Source of the DNA: Massospora cicadina
Taxonomy: Eukaryota; Entomophthoromycota; Entomophthoromycetes; Entomophthorales; Entomophthoraceae
NCBI GenBank assembly: GCA_022478985.1
Contig: JAKSZP010006623.1
Span: 186,001-250,000, forward strand
Length of the DNA: 64,000 nt
Direction: 5' to 3'
Positions within the stretch are counted from its first letter, which is position 1; the number at the start of each line of letters is the position of its first letter. The translations under genes were made by a program, and so were the position numbers. This document shows, piece after piece, positions 45,820 through 55,422 of the stretch. The notes beneath the pieces are model-generated. The model was not told where the DNA came from. It saw only the letters and a program-made list of their open reading frames with translations, and searched no databases.

Positions 45820-47189
45820 TGTAAGTCCAGGGGAATGTCCCCTGTATGTCAATTGGGCCCTCTTCCCATTTCCAAATAAAAAGACACCAAAGAGGATGGC
45901 AGTACCCCTTGTTACTCAGGGCAATCTTACTCATGTAGTAGATGAGCAATGGGTAACAGCTCTCCCACTTCAGATCCCACCCCCAGTACCCACACTCACC
46001 TTGAAAGATCTGTTGTGGGGAATTAGCAAAATCTGCGCTGAGATTGTTGAATTGAAATCGGTCAGATCTAATTTGAGTGGCAATCTGGCCAATGGCCAAA
46101 TCTCAAATGGCTGGAAAGGTATGAAGACTGAGATATTGGCTGGAACGCCTGACAGCTCCAATTCAATCAATAAGCTGATAGAACTAACAATGGGCGCCAT
46201 TGATGAGGGTTCAAAGCCCTCTGTTGGCAATTTGGGTATTGCAGCTGATGTGCTGCCTTTGACCAAACAGATGGCTCAGCGACTGAGCGTGGGCAGGTTG
46301 GGCATCCCAAACCCATTCCCAACCAAATGGACCTGCCCCTATGTGGGGTGGCCTTGGGGGATTCCCATTGCTCATTGGGCCAAATGCCATTGTGCCAACC
46401 ATCAGAAATGTAGCTGAGCCCCAGTTTGGATGTTTGAGGTTGAACTGACAGAGACTCAGCCCACCGCCAAATTTTGTGATGTCAGTTCTCAAGGAACAAA
46501 CCCACCCATTCCCAAACAATTAGCCAGTTAGATCAAAATTGTGGGACCTGATCCCATCTTGTCACTACCCCAATTGAACACCATTTATCAGTTGCATAGC
46601 ACTGAGAAAATTGTTGGTCAATTTTCTTACTTTTCCTTCAATAAAAATTTACCAAAAAAACTAAACAAATTTTATTTTTCTTCCAACTGCATCCCTGATG
46701 ACATTTCCCTGGTGGCCTGTCAGTCCATACACTGGATGGGCTCTACCAGTACTCTTGGTCACTATGGCCCCCACTGTCATCAATTGGGTTCAGCAAGTCC
46801 AATAATTTTGGCTTTACAACCCCATGATCACTAACTTCCAGCAGCAATACATGGGAATCTTGTGGCTGTATGTCCACCAATTGCAAGAGAGAATCTGTCT
46901 CCTTGCTACCCTGGTTGAGATGGCACCATATGCTGAGGATCTTATCAAAACTATCTCAGTGATTCCACCCCCTGCAGCAAGACCCCTGGGTCAGGAGTGG
47001 GTTCAGTGTGGTTTGTCATTGGGATCATTCTCACCATGTTGCTGCACCAACACTTCATTGTTTTCCACTGCCCAGCTCCATACCAAGTCATCCAGTTGGC
47101 AATGCCTCTGGCATTCTGGCTTGCTTTTTAGGTATTTATGCATCCTGACTGGCAGGCCAGTCTAAACTTATTCTGCCATTTCCATGACA
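45820..47189 (+). repeat. Element D 3' LTR
   Basis: 1370 bp, TGTAAGTCC...CATGACA. An open frame (45617-46417, 266 codons) enters it from the pol tail without a stop. Confidence 0.94.
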
Positions 47190-47194
47190 CTTCC
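47190..47194. repeat. Target-site duplication of element D (right)
   Basis: CTTCC directly after the right LTR; removing D and one copy restores a continuous SINE1. Confidence 0.9.
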
Positions 47195-47298
47195 ACCCTA
47201 GTGCAGGTTTTGTTCAATAAAAGTTCAAAACCTGCACTGGCTAAAAAAATTCTCAATGTGGTATATTTGTCTCAAGGTTAACCTACCTTGAATACTTT
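47195..47298 (+). mobile_element. SINE1, 3' piece, split by element D
   Basis: Continues from 39975: ACCCTAGTGCAGG, a B-box area carrying a small local rearrangement (AAAAGTTCAAAACC), then the tail GGTTAACCTACCTTGAATAC, and the duplication TAAATAGGAAGT. Confidence 0.9.
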
Positions 47299-47310
47299 TA
47301 AATAGGAAGT
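47299..47310. repeat. Target-site duplication of split SINE1 (right)
   Basis: TAAATAGGAAGT, exact match to 39926-39937. Confidence 0.9.
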
Positions 47311-47626
47311 ATCTGTCCCATGGTCAGTCTTCCCTGAATAATTAAAAACTGGGAAAAATCTTTTAAAAAAGGCACTAAAAAGTATGAAATAATTGAGAAA
47401 TTATGCCTCCTCATTAAACTCTTTTTGAAGTTGGCGCTATCTTCCAACCTGACTTATAGTATTTTGCTCACAAATACAAATTATATATTATGTCTGGATT
47501 GGGAACAAGTGTAAACTATATGCAACTTAGAATATACAGTGTTGAATATATATATATATATTATAAATACCTATTATAAATTAGTTAAAATATGGCACCA
47601 ACTTCAAAAAGGGTTTTATTTTATTT
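47311..47626. other. Spacer with SINE-tail fragment and (TA)n
   Basis: 47313-47340 resembles the tail of SINE2 (TGTCCCATGGTCAGTCTTCC then CTGAATAA). A (TA)n run lies at 47545-47562. No gene seen. Confidence 0.45.
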
Positions 47627-47908
47627 TATTCGAGGTGGGCCAACCTGGGGATGATACTGCACCAATGAAGGTAAGTGAAGAAAATGGGAAAGGATAAAAC
47701 CCAGAAAACCTCCATGTGCGGCATATGATAGGCTAGGAACTCCATGGACCGCCTTTGCTATTTGCTATCTCGGATTGGGGCATTGGTGCGTAACTCCAAC
47801 ACAGTCATAATCGTCCCCTACCCAGTTCATCTAACGGGATAGAACTCGGGGATGCAGTGGTAGAGGGTCCATATCTACCACTGGGGTATCCTCCCCTTTC
47901 CCCGAATA
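47627..47908 (-). mobile_element. SINE3 copy
   Basis: Reverse-oriented. On the minus strand the head reads GGATACCCCAGTGGTAGA (A-box-like) and CCGAGTTCTATCCCG (B-box-like), about 280 bp in all, and ends CCCCAGGTTGGCCCACCTCGA then ATAAAATAAAAT. The head differs from SINE1 and SINE2, but the 3' tail is the same. AT-rich flanks make the target duplication uncertain. Confidence 0.65.
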
Positions 47909-48991
47909 AATAAATATGGTAAATGTACTTAGCTTCTCAGCAGTTAAAAAGGTAAATTGATCATTGATGGTTACTGATTACGTGACCAGGCTTTTCAGTA
48001 TCTGAGTATTATAAATATTTATTAATATAATACTAGTAGAAACATAGCACCTTGATAGAGAATATGTTCAATGATACACTACCAATACTAGCTGAGATAT
48101 ACGCTTTAGTTTGATCCAACAATTAAGAATTTTGCCACTTTAATAATTTTTGTAAAAGAAGAATTTACAGAATTCACTTCATCATACTCAGATGAGGATT
48201 TTCTGACATCAGTGGAGGACAAGTCTACCATGATGGATCATAAATCTATACTTTCAATAAGAGATAGATATCAAAGTGGTTGGAAAACAGAAAGTATTAA
48301 TCTTAAAATTTTTCAGAACTTTGTACCTTCCTTTGAATAAAAATTGAACCAAGAGCAAGAGGGAATAGCGAAACGAGAGTTTCGTGAAATGATTATTCTT
48401 AGAATAGAGAATCGAATCTCACTAAAGATTGTCTAGAGTATCTTTATTCAATAGATTGGAATATGAAACTAGAACACCATTTGCTTCTTTAACACTTTCG
48501 TCGCCATGCCACCCAAATATGGATGACGGTTGACGAGCATGTTAATTCGTAGGTTTAGCATCGCTAATAGCAAATTCAAATATGACATCTAAAACGAAAC
48601 TGAAGGGTGAAAAACTACCCAAGACCACCATCGGAGCTTTGAAGGGTACGTAAGAAAAAGGCATGCAAAACGAAGTTCCTAGCTGTATAGGTAACGAATA
48701 CAAAATAAAATATTCAAATTATTCAAATTGTATTATACTTTTTATTAATTTATATTTATAATAAATATTATTTATATTACAGTGTATTGTAGTATTCATT
48801 AAAATAGTCCAAACAATTTGTGGTGATTTTGACAATTGTGACAACATGTTATAATTTTGATACTTTTTTCTCACTTCCTGGCATTTGACAACTTGCTGAT
48901 AGTCACATTTGGGCCCTGTGAGACTCAACTGAATCATGCTGGGTGACGAATGTATCATGATCTACAAAGCTTAGATAAGAAATCTACTGGA
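47909..48991. other. Low-repeat island, possible exon fragments
   Basis: Not covered by any element I recognise. Two short plus-strand stretches look coding-like: about 48113-48340 (open, no ATG, acidic EEFTEFTSSYSDEDF) and 48582-48650 (ATG, basic MTSKTKLKGEKLPKTTIG, then a GTACGT that could be a splice donor). No family is recognised and no full gene can be assembled. Confidence 0.25.
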
Positions 48992-49017
48992 TTTAGAATA
49001 TACTGATAAATCAGAAG

Positions 49018-49143
49018 GGTGGTTAGCCGAGTGGGTAAAACTGCTTCCACCCCTAGTACAGGTTTTGAGTTCGAAACCTATACTGGCTAGAAAATATACT
49101 CAGTGTGGTATGTTTGTCCCAAGGTTGACCCACCTCGAATAAT
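49018..49143 (+). mobile_element. SINE1 copy with best-preserved promoter
   Basis: GGGTGGTTAGCCGAGTGGG contains a perfect Pol III A box (TAGCCGAGTGGG), and GAGTTCGAAACC is the B box. Tail TTGACCCACCTCGAATAA. It is flanked by an exact 26-bp duplication (48992-49017 and 49144-49169), so it is the youngest-looking SINE1 here. Confidence 0.93.
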
Positions 49144-49169
49144 TTTAGAATATACTGATAAATCAGAAG

Positions 49170-50136
49170 ATAAATTGAAGCAATAAAATCTTAACCTTTA
49201 ATAGAAAATCAGTGATGGCTTAAATAATAAAAATATAGGGTCTTTCTATCACATTCACTGGAGGTAGTCCACAGCACTATTCTTACAAAAATAAATTAAG
49301 GTGCAGATCAATTTGATCTTGTAGTACAGAATAACCTGTACATACTATTTGTACCACACTGTCACAAAAATATATACCAGATTATTCTGCGAAAACTTAT
49401 TAAACTGTTCTCAAATTATAATTCTTTTTTTGTAAAAGAACAGTTTCAGTCACTTTTAAGAATATGAAGGAGAGAACTATCTTTCCTTTATTTAGATTAT
49501 CAAATTACAATGAAGTTTAAGCTTTTATTGCTTCATACTATTCTATTTTTATATTATTGATATATTTGATAAACTTGTTGATTTTCTGCATGAGACTAGT
49601 AGCTCCTAATCAGGCATACAAGGAATTAAAAACACCAAATATCTAAAAATACAGAAAATAATGGTGCATATTGTATTAGCTGTCATGAAGTTTCCCATAA
49701 TTAGAACCTATATGATAGTTCTTCAATTGGGAGTAGTGGGCCAAAATTAGATAAATGGAGCAATTTTTAACTCATATCTCTAAACCTGATCCAAGTTGAC
49801 TAATAAGCATATCAACTTTGGGACCATCTATTACTAAAAAAAATAAGCATATCAACTTAATAGTCAAGCGATAAGCTTTTATTAAAGTAGAAATTATAGC
49901 TTATCTAGTTTTAATTTCAGGCTAGTAAAAAAGACCTTTTAGGCAAACATGTATTAATAAGTGAGCTTACTATTAGATCCTTAAAAGCTTTGTAACAAAG
50001 TGTTAGTAGCGAGCCATCTAGTATTCCACCGATCTAAATTTACCCCACTTTATGATTTTACAATATATTTGTTTATTCAATGAATTATTGATATATATTA
50101 AAATGCATAAGTTTGTATTTCTAATAATTTAAGCAT
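49170..50136. other. AT-rich spacer, no gene
   Basis: Nothing recognised on either strand. Confidence 0.5.
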
Positions 50137-50152
50137 TATATAAGCTTGTGTG

Positions 50153-50336
50153 AAGGGTGGTTAGCCAAAGTCGGTCCACCTCGAATACTTTTAAAAAAGG
50201 TAGTTAGCTTGGCAGGTAAAACTGCTTCCACCCTAGTGCATGTTTTGAGTTCGAAGCCTGTACTGGCTAGAAAAATTCTCGGTGTGGTATATTTATCCCA
50301 AGGTCGACCCACCTCGAATATTTTTTTTGTTTTTTT
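50153..50336 (+). mobile_element. Composite SINE1 copy
   Basis: Contains a shortened unit (head GGGTGGTTAGCCAAAG joined to tail TCCACCTCGAATAC) followed by a full unit (GGTAGTTAGCTTGGCAGG ... GACCCACCTCGAATA). One 16-bp duplication (50137-50152 and 50337-50352, one mismatch) flanks the whole, so both parts inserted together. Confidence 0.85.
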
Positions 50337-50343
50337 TATATAA

Positions 50344-50414
50344 GCTCGTGTGGTGCAATTGGCTAGCGCGTAAAGTGTTAATAATTTAAGCATTATGGGA
50401 CCGTATGATGAGTG
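50344..50414 (+). pseudogene. tRNA-like remnant (Arg-type?)
   Basis: GCTCGTGTGGTGCAATTGGC, then TAGCGCG, resembles the 5' half of a tRNA-Arg(UCU)-like gene; the 3' end ATTATGGGACC...GATGAGTG is loosely compatible. The anticodon arm is not recognisable and the B box is degenerate. It overlaps the target duplication of the adjacent SINE1. Confidence 0.3.
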
Positions 50415-50740
50415 ATACCGAAATTATTCCTTGATTTGTTAGAATGAACTTTAAGCCGACATACGTTTTTGTGCTTAAGGTTTGGGTAGTGTGGAGGCTT
50501 CTCTTTAAGTCGATCAAACAATTTAAAACCTTCTAATAAAGACCTTATTTTGTTTAGCTTCCTCAACTCATGGATCTGCGAAGCAGATGATAACATATCC
50601 AAATAAAGTTGTGATCCTAAAAGTTTTTGTGGCTTATGGAATTACAATCAGCATGTTATAATGTTTCATTTAGATCAAAATAACCTGCTTTATTGAAGTA
50701 ATAATATTATGTGGCTTGAATTTCTTGCCTAGAAAATAAG
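50415..50740. other. Upstream region of the secreted-protein gene
   Basis: AT-rich, no repeat recognised. It is the likely promoter region of the gene at 50797. Confidence 0.4.
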
Positions 50741-50747
50741 TATAAAT
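50741..50747 (+). promoter_or_regulatory. TATA box of the secreted-protein gene
   Basis: TATAAAT, 56 bases before the start codon, a usual distance for a short 5' leader. Confidence 0.5.
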
Positions 50748-50796
50748 AGCTTTACGCATCTCAAATTCACATCAATAAGTTTATAACATTAAAACC

Positions 50797-51114
50797 ATGA
50801 AGTTCCCAATCACACTATCAATCGCACTCGCCTCAGTTGCCTTTGGTGAGCGCGACCTGTGCAGCTTGAACCACACCGGGAGAGAACAACGCTGCACCAT
50901 CCAATCCAAAGATGACGTCTACTCGCGCTCCATGTTCCACGAAGCCGTAGAATCCTACAAAAACGTTACGTGCTCTTGGATCACTGATGACTATCTTAAG
51001 GTGGACTATACCGCTGGTCGTGCCGAATCTCACCTCCCCGAAAACATTTTCGTTATCCTCGTATCTAACTTTATCAAGTACATTCCCTACTTTAAATACA
51101 TTAGTTGCAATTAA
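50797..51114 (+). CDS. Small secreted cysteine-containing protein, candidate effector
   Basis: 105 residues. Residues 1-17 (MKFPITLSIALASVAFG) form a typical signal peptide. The mature part has Cys at 22, 33, 59 and 104 and two N-glycosylation sequons (NHT at 25, NVT at 56). Codons favour C at third positions, unlike the surrounding AT-rich repeats, and no stop or frameshift occurs. A TATA box and AATAAA (51160) frame it. A possible intron with donor GTATCT near 51063 and acceptor TTAG near 51106 would change the C-terminus. A spacing of CYS then VYSRSMFHEAV faintly recalls small RNase-like effectors, but I cannot confirm a family. Confidence 0.62.
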   Translation: MKFPITLSIALASVAFGERDLCSLNHTGREQRCTIQSKDDVYSRSMFHEAVESYKNVTCSWITDDYLKVDYTAGRAESHLPENIFVILVSNFIKYIPYFKYISCN

Positions 51115-51159
51115 ATTAAGTTTCTATTGTTTAAGTAGTTATTTTTACTTCAAACTTTA

Positions 51160-51165
51160 AATAAA
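51160..51165 (+). terminator. Poly(A) signal candidate
   Basis: AATAAA 46 bases after the stop of the secreted-protein gene. Confidence 0.35.
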
Positions 51166-51187
51166 TTGTATAAAAACTACATTAATT

Positions 51188-53090
51188 TTATTTGAGGTAA
51201 GCCAACCTGGGGACGGATATACCGAATGCTCAAAGAGCAAATACTAAACCCTTAACAAGTTGAAACGTCTGGAGAGCATTTCGAAACAAAACCGGAGATA
51301 AATACACCAACCCGGTGGGGAAGCGGCTAATAGCTAACAAACCATGGCGGAGGGAGAGGGGGCAGGGGGTGGTTTGGTACCTAAACCTATGCCTTGTCTG
51401 ACTTTGACTAAAGCAGCGAGCAAAGGTGTGGGGGCATCTGCGGAGTGAGGTGCTAGATGTGCAAAAAGTGGGTTGTTTGAGGCAAGTTGGGCTGTGCTGA
51501 GGGCTTTGAAATAATTTACAAGGTGGTGCTCAGCAGTCATGCACTGTTCAGGTAGATAAGATATCTTTGCAGCATTTTCAGAATTACCCTTACCTTTTCT
51601 GAGGGTAAAATTGGAGAAAGCATTAGTGGTTCTTACAGCATCACTGGCTGCTTTGTGTAACTCTGAGATTTTAGCTTTGGTGATATATGGAAATTCTGGG
51701 GGAAAGCTGACCCTGGGTACAACCTGTGCCATCATGGAGATAGATCAAAGATTAGTATCCTGGAGGGGAATGTCTTCAGGGAGGAAGCTGCTGCAACAGC
51801 AAGCTGATAGTTACTAAAGAATGGTATAGCATTTGTTTTTGGAATATGCTGCCTGAGGTTGGAATGAGTATCAAAGTCAGAGTTTAAAATTGAATAAATT
51901 AAATTTCATTGGGGAAGATGGAATGATTTCACCCAAATTAACCGCATCCAATACTTCCTATGAATTTTAATTAATTCTAATAGGAGCATTGATAGGAAGT
52001 TGGGTATGGGAGAGCAAATGGGATGTTGCTAGGGTAGGTGCAGTAACCCAAGCCTAACCATGATTAGCTTGTGCAACTTTGCATTGGTGAGGGTGGCTGG
52101 AGTTTACGTTGGGGGCAGTAGCATTGCGCTGGCCCACCTATTGAGTGGGTTGGGATAGAGGGGGGCAGAAAAATTTCCCAAGCAGAAGCAGCCAACATGG
52201 CCTCAGAGGAGGGGTGAAGTTGGTGTCAGTGGTATGAGGCAGGTTTTCTTGTTATAGTCTAAGGCAAAAAAAATGAGATAAATGTGTTGAACATTGTCAA
52301 CCTTAGCCCAAAAGTAATGATCAGGTGCCACAGCAAGGTGAGCACATGGGGGAATCTGCTAGCAATATGAGGGGTGGTTGGTGTTGATAATAACAGTAGC
52401 ATGAAGGGCACCAAGATGCTCTGCACTTATAGAAACAGTAAAGTGGAGAATAGGGGTAGTGCCATAGACCAGTCCTGTCATCAATGCATCATAAAAATCT
52501 GGATAGGGAGATGCAAAGGTAGGTTTACAAAGGATATCACCATCATATTGCCTGTAGGGAGGCGTGTACAAGTTATAGGGATGAGAGTATTTTTAAATAT
52601 TAATGGGGTAGCTGTGGCTGCAGCTGCATTCTTTTTGAAGGAGAACTCAATATCAAAGTAGCCCTGAAAAGATTGAAAGTCAATAAACCCAGCTGGCGTG
52701 AATGTAGCAGAACAAGCTTGATAATTGCCTTGTCAGCATATGATACCATCAACCCATAGTTGATGTGAATGAAGAAGAAAAGGTTTTAGCATAGGAGGGC
52801 ACTAGGGTGGGAACAAGTTGGGTGGACATGCGCAAAGTGCAAAGTAAGGTCTCTCAGGGAATGAACTGATCCAAAGAATTGGGTGGACTGGCTGAACAGG
52901 CTGCAAGAATTTGCCTACCAGATGAAAAACACTTGGAGGAGTATCACTGCTGCCACACCTGGGAGCAGCAGGTGGTGGGGCTGAGGATATCTGTGGAGCA
53001 GTGTAATGACAAGTTGAAGTGGTAAACTTACTTTTTAATTTACACCAAAGGTGCTTAAAAGTGAGGTCAAGCAGCAAGAAAAGTTTCTAT
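51188..53090 (-). pseudogene. Unclassified coding-like unit ending in the SINE tail
   Basis: Minus-strand segments in changing frames: 52802-53077 (91 codons, Pro-rich), about 52400-52780 (SATFTPAGFIDFQSFQGYFD, FKKNAAAATAPLIFKN), 52359-52571 (70 codons), and 51334-51735 (133 codons, with LHKAASDAVRTTNAFSNFTL and a Pro-rich end). Stops and frameshifts separate them. The unit ends at 51188-51215 with CCCCAGGTTGGCTTACCTC then AAATAA, the same 3' tail as the SINE families. No family is recognised; a 5'-truncated retroposed sequence or unknown LINE part are options. Confidence 0.45.
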
Positions 53091-53182
53091 AAAAATGTTG
53101 AATATTTTTATAAAGTTTCTTAATCTATCTTAACATAGAGTTTATTTTACAATTAACCTAAAACCCAAATAATTAACACCTT

Positions 53183-54272
53183 GTTGGGATTTTGCTAATA
53201 TTCCCAGCTGATTAGATTACCAGGGGTCATTAGAGGATAATTCCCTATAGCAAAGTGAATTGGATATCAGTTGACCCTGATTTCAGGGTAACAATGTTTG
53301 GGGGATTTTAAGTAATTTGCCTGGGTCAGATCCATTGTTGATTGATCCAGGTGAATGCTTAAGATCTTGTTGGGCATAGTTTCTGATGAAATATGGCATC
53401 TGGTAGTTGATTAATGATTAACTATTAGGTGTACTGATTGGGATTGGTCAGGTTTCATCACCAAATGATTGGAAACTAAAGGATTAAGTTGTGAGGTGAG
53501 TGATGCCACCTGAAAAAAGCAAATTGATTAGTTGGTTTGTGACCTGCCTTAATGGGTAACATGTTCTATTATCTAAGCAGGTCACTTGCCAAATATGGTT
53601 GGTTCACTGGGATCAAGAGAAAAATGTTAGGGACACATTTTCTGATTTTTTTGTTTTAAGTCTTGAGGATGTCCAACAACAAATTATAGCCATGATGGGG
53701 AAGACCATCACTGATGAGATGATGGGTAATTCAATGGCAATGACTGCCATTCATCAATGAGGTGATAACTGAGAGTTGGGTGCTAAATTCTCATTATAAA
53801 TTTCCCTAAGAATTTGCATTATAAAAAACAACACTTTACAGGACACTATACCATTCTATTCTTTTTCAAGAAATTATTGCTGTGTGCTTTAATTGGGAGA
53901 CACTTTAGGATAAAGCGTAAGGATCTGAGTGTGGATCCAGAGAAAAGAAGCTGAGTTGAATCAGGGATTTCCGCCAACTGTGTGTCACCAGAGAGAAGCC
54001 ATAAATGAGGATCTGAGCATGGATCAAGTTAGGTGGTATAAGGGAATGAATCCCTATAGAGAAAACCCTAAGTATTTTGAGGGGAAATACTGGTCAATCT
54101 TTGGACCTAAAACTAGTGCTTTATTCAACTATAGATAATAGTCTCTATACTATTATCAAATGAATATATAGTACTATCAGACAACACAGAGAATTGCACA
54201 ACACCAAACCTGTGCAGTTAATTAATTTTTTGGTTATCAGCTGAGAATAATCAAGAAACCCTTAAATTTTAA
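53183..54272 (+). repeat. Probable 5' LTR of element G
   Basis: Begins TGTTGGGATTTTGC and ends a few bases before an A/B/C-type PBS. Length of about 1.09 kb is plausible. The partner LTR would lie beyond the window, so the boundaries are inferred from the PBS position only. A 69-codon open stretch inside (53929-54138) is probably not a gene. Confidence 0.45.
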
Positions 54273-54276
54273 TAAT

Positions 54277-54294
54277 TGGTGCTTACTACAGGGG
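54277..54294 (+). other. Primer-binding site of element G
   Basis: TGGTGCTTACTACAGGGG, one mismatch to the site in A, B and C. Confidence 0.72.
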
Positions 54295-54573
54295 TGTAGT
54301 TGAGTAAGATACTAGGACACAATATCATTCAAAGAAGTTTCCAATTTTGAGCAATAAGTTACAAGAAAAAGTAAAATCATTGAAGACTGAACATGAAGTG
54401 GATCACATTCATTTTGCGTTCACCCAGCTCAAATGTGGAGCTACTAGTGAAACAAATCAAAGAAGGTACTAAAGATTTTGGAAAAGGACTTGCATCCTAG
54501 ATATGGAACAGTCTAGTGCTGCAATAATATCTAATCCACCAGATATAACTTAAGATGAAGATTATCAGAAGAT

Positions 54574-54866
54574 AGGGGGTGGAAGGAAAGTTGATAGGTG
54601 TAAAGCTGCCAACTTGAAGGTTGCTGTCTGATTCCTGACCTTCACACATCAATCAGGGTGCCAGATGAAGGAAGCTATTGGCGGTTATTAGGTCTAATAA
54701 CATGAAACCCTTATCCATGATGTAACCAGAAAAATTTGAGTCCTGATCTGGAGATGAAAAAACTTTCTTTGATGAAGTTAACCATGCTCAGGTTTCATGT
54801 TGTCATTTCTTTCTCTATTTCTTTTGGCCTTGCCCGTCCTCTGGTTGGCTTGCCTTGGATAAATAA
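54574..54866 (+). mobile_element. SINE2 copy in element G
   Basis: About 293 bp, GGGGGTGGAAGGAAAG... to GGTTGGCTTGCCTTGGATAA. An imperfect duplication ATGAAGATTATCAG / ATGAATATTATAAG may flank it. Third SINE2 of the window. Confidence 0.83.
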
Positions 54867-55422
54867 ATGAATATTATAAGCAGGGTCAATTCAGGTTAAA
54901 ATTGGGTATTATTGAAATAGTACTGAGGAGTGAAGTGCTAGATGATACACTAGATGAGACATTTGTTGAGTTGATACAGTAAATTAATCAATTCATATTA
55001 TTAAAATACATTACCCTGAATACTAAGAGATCAAAAAAGGAAGTGCTTAGTCCAAGAGAGTGGAGAGAATCGCTTAATCTAATAAAATTCAATTAATGAG
55101 GCAGAAATTGATGGAGATAAAGATCATCAATTCAAGACAAAATTGGATGAAGCTAACAAGGATAGATCAATCTGTGTGATTAAGGGATCATTTCCAGATC
55201 CACCAGTGGATTTACTTTAAACATTTTGGATGGCACCAAATGCCAAAAATCAGTTTAAAATAAAAATGATAAAAACAATCAAATGGAACTGTTGACTAAT
55301 GAGGGATTCCTGATTTTGTAAGATCTGGAGTCTCAAGTATCAGTTGCTAAAATACAAAGTGAAATTAGTACCTGTTGGGTAAATGAAAAGCTGGGATTGA
55401 ATGATTAATTAATGGAAACATT

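Larger units (their letters stand above)
39976..47189 (+). mobile_element. Chromovirus D (Tf1/sushi-type Ty3/gypsy)
   Basis: Complete LTR element on the plus strand, 7.2 kb, TSD CTTCC. LTRs of 1372 and 1370 bp run TGTAAGTCC...CATGACA. Internal order: self-priming-type PBS, gag, protease, RT, RNase H, integrase, chromodomain, PPT. LTR copies are nearly identical over most of their length, yet the internal region has stops, frameshifts, a lost protease Asp and a lost integrase Glu. Element E is its closest relative here. Confidence 0.95.

Noticed and set aside
53929..54138. 69-codon plus-strand open stretch
   Set aside because: Lies inside the probable LTR of G, short, without domain or codon bias.
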